DNA of 7,281 nt from Azonexus sp. (GTDB lineage: Bacteria; Pseudomonadota; Gammaproteobacteria; Burkholderiales; Rhodocyclaceae): positions 1 through 7,281 of the forward strand of contig JAUYQT010000185.1 of the NCBI GenBank assembly GCA_030697085.1, read 5' to 3'. Below the pieces are notes generated by a model, which saw only the letters and a list, made by a program, of their open reading frames with translations, searched no databases and had not been told where the DNA came from. A program made the position numbers and the translations under genes. This document shows positions 6,497 to 7,281 of this stretch, piece after piece (the stretch's first letter is position 1; every line of letters begins with the position of its first letter).

Positions 6497-6985
6497 GTGG
6501 TCGATGCCAGCCGGCGCGGTTTCTTCCGCGGTCGACCGCGTCCGAAGGCCGAAATTCGGCCGCCCTGGGCGATTGCTGAAGCACTTTTTGTCGCTACCTG
6601 CACGCGCTGTAACGACTGTCTCAAGGGCTGCCCCGAGCAGATTATCGTCGTCGGCGACGGGGGTTATCCGCGGGTTGATTTCAAGCGTGGCGAATGCACG
6701 TTTTGCGGCGATTGCGCTGGTGTCTGCCAGCCGTTGGCCTTGACCCGGAATGACGAACAGCAGCCCGCCTGGTTTCACAAAGCCGTTATAGGCTCGGCTT
6801 GTCTGCCGCAGCGTGGTGTTGAATGTCGGGTCTGTGAAGATTTCTGCGATGCGCGTGCTATTCGTTTTCCGCCTCGCCTCGGCGGCTCGCCGCTCCCCAC
6901 CATCGACCCGGAAAAATGCACTGGCTGTGGTGCCTGTGTTGCACCCTGCCCGGTCGAGGCAATTTCATTCGGCGATTTATCGTAA
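6497..6985 (+). CDS. napF: Ferredoxin-type protein NapF
   Basis: NapF is a cytoplasmic iron-sulfur protein associated with periplasmic nitrate reductase; in E. coli it interacts with the catalytic subunit NapA before export. The product is 162 residues. The N-terminus VDASRRGFFRGRPRP followed by IRPPW matches the NapF signature. Cysteine groups are C35-x2-C38-x2-C41-x3-C45-P; C67-x2-C70-x2-C73-x3-C77; C102-x7-C110-x2-C113-x3-C117; and C141-x2-C144-x2-C147-x3-C151-P, consistent with up to four [4Fe-4S] clusters as in NapF. The second group ends CQP rather than CP. The GTG at 6497 is the only usable start: the ccmI stop lies in the same frame 3 bases upstream, and the conserved N-terminus begins right after it. 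Ribosome binding is weak (CAGGG at 6482-6486), so translation probably follows from ccmI termination. No napD or napA is in the window. Confidence 0.95.
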   Translation: MVDASRRGFFRGRPRPKAEIRPPWAIAEALFVATCTRCNDCLKGCPEQIIVVGDGGYPRVDFKRGECTFCGDCAGVCQPLALTRNDEQQPAWFHKAVIGSACLPQRGVECRVCEDFCDARAIRFPPRLGGSPLPTIDPEKCTGCGACVAPCPVEAISFGDLS

Positions 6986-7024
6986 CGCCAGGGCTTTTTA
7001 CGCTTTCGAGTAAGCCGGCAGGCG
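6986..7024 (+). other. Imperfect inverted repeat after napF
   Basis: Just after the napF stop, GGCTTTTTAC (6992-7001) can pair imperfectly with GTAAGCC (7010-7016) around the loop GCTTTCGA, with three T bulged. CGCC (6986-6989) can add a short outer stem with GGCG (7021-7024). No T tract follows the right arm, so this does not meet the usual pattern of an intrinsic terminator. It is the only hairpin-like element seen where the ccm-napF transcript would be expected to end. Confidence 0.2.
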
Positions 7025-7068
7025 ATGCTTCCCAATCTTGACAAAACCCGCCGCCGATAACGGCAATA

Positions 7069-7077
7069 TGCTTTAAT
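7069..7077 (+). promoter_or_regulatory. Candidate extended -10 promoter of the DHH-type gene
   Basis: TGCTTTAAT fits the extended -10 pattern TGnTATAAT with one mismatch in the hexamer. It lies in a locally AT-rich stretch, and a start about 7 bases downstream would leave a leader of roughly 27 bases that contains the strong ribosome binding site. No good -35 is present at 16-18 bases upstream (CGCCGC there). A perfect TTGACA at 7038-7043 lies 28 bases upstream, too far to pair with this -10. Based on sequence pattern only. Confidence 0.35.
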
Positions 7078-7096
7078 TCGTCCATAAATTACATGT

Positions 7097-7102
7097 AGGG
7101 AG
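7097..7102 (+). promoter_or_regulatory. Strong ribosome binding site of the DHH-type gene
   Basis: AGGGAG lies 8 bases before the ATG at 7111 and is the clearest Shine-Dalgarno in the window. It fixes the start of the downstream gene and suggests independent, efficient translation, unlike the coupled genes of the ccm operon. It is flanked by and overlaps the 8-base palindrome TACATGTA (7090-7097). Confidence 0.7.
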
Positions 7103-7110
7103 ACACCTTA

Positions 7111-7281
7111 ATGACTGAGAAATTTCGCCTCGTTACCCGCAGCGACTTCGACGGCCTGGTTTGCGCCGTACTACTCAACGAGTTAAATCTGATCGACGAC
7201 ATCAAGTTCGTCCACCCGAAAGACATGCAGGATGGCAAGGTTGAGATCACCGAGCGTGACATCACCACCAACCTGCCCTAC
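7111..7281 (+). CDS. DHH-family phosphoesterase-like protein (3' end outside window)
   Basis: Only the first 57 codons are in the window. The N-terminus FRLVTRSDFDGLVCAVLL resembles the first motif of DHH phosphoesterases, in which an aspartate pair (here Asp12 and Asp14 of SDFDG) binds the catalytic metal and is followed by a Gly and a small-residue helix. The family includes RecJ, nanoRNase/pAp phosphatase and exopolyphosphatase-like enzymes; which substrate applies here cannot be told without the DHH and DHHA1 parts downstream. From memory, close homologues in Rhodocyclales are annotated as exopolyphosphatase or DHH family proteins. A strong ribosome binding site and a candidate promoter suggest it is transcribed separately from ccm-napF. 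Low-pI, soluble sequence with no signal peptide visible. Confidence 0.6.
   Translation, partial: MTEKFRLVTRSDFDGLVCAVLLNELNLIDDIKFVHPKDMQDGKVEITERDITTNLPY

Noticed and set aside
5966..6778. Minus-strand open frame opposite ccmI and napF
   Set aside because: It is antisense to two confidently identified genes with no domain signal; shadow of GC-rich coding sequence.
1..7281. CRISPR array, tRNA/rRNA gene, insertion sequence or attachment site
   Set aside because: No spaced direct repeats, terminal inverted repeats, transposase or tRNA-like sequence was seen; coding density is near complete.

Overview
The window is almost entirely one cytochrome c maturation (System I, Ccm) operon on the + strand, entered part-way through ccmA and complete from ccmB to ccmI. 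It is followed 3 bases later by napF, a ferredoxin-type accessory gene of periplasmic nitrate reductase, and, after a 125-base intergenic region, by the first 57 codons of a DHH-type phosphoesterase-like gene that leaves the window. The sequence is GC-rich and the proteins look proteobacterial. The split ccmH/ccmI arrangement, the protein sequences and the respiratory nitrate link suggest a respiratory betaproteobacterium, perhaps of the Rhodocyclales (Dechloromonas/Azonexus-like). That assignment is from memory of similar proteins and was not tested by a search.

Layout: ccmA (3' part, 1-461), ccmB (475-1143), ccmC (1140-1886), ccmD (1883-2083), ccmE (2080-2556), ccmF (2591-4585), ccmG (4582-5166), ccmH (5163-5651), ccmI (5648-6493), napF (6497-6985), intergenic region with a candidate extended -10 promoter (6986-7110), DHH-type gene (7111 to the window end). 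Six consecutive junctions (B/C, C/D, D/E, F/G, G/H, H/I) are identical 4-base ATGA overlaps. The only internal gaps are 13 bases at ccmA/ccmB, 34 bases at ccmE/ccmF and 3 bases at ccmI/napF, so a single translationally coupled transcript is very likely.

Function: CcmABCD exports heme-loaded CcmE from the inner membrane; CcmC and CcmD attach heme to the conserved histidine of CcmE; CcmG and CcmH keep the apocytochrome CXXCH thiols reduced; CcmI captures the apocytochrome C-terminus; and CcmF with CcmH ligates the heme. All the hallmark residues needed for this are present, so the pathway looks functional. NapF at the 3' end ties the operon to nitrate respiration, which needs c-type cytochromes (NapB, NapC).

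I found no undescribed system. The items worth a second look are modest: a four-codon mini-ORF bridging ccmA and ccmB, a G7 tract in ccmB where a -1 slip would fuse ccmB to ccmC, the placement of napF, and small sequence oddities in NapF and CcmG.
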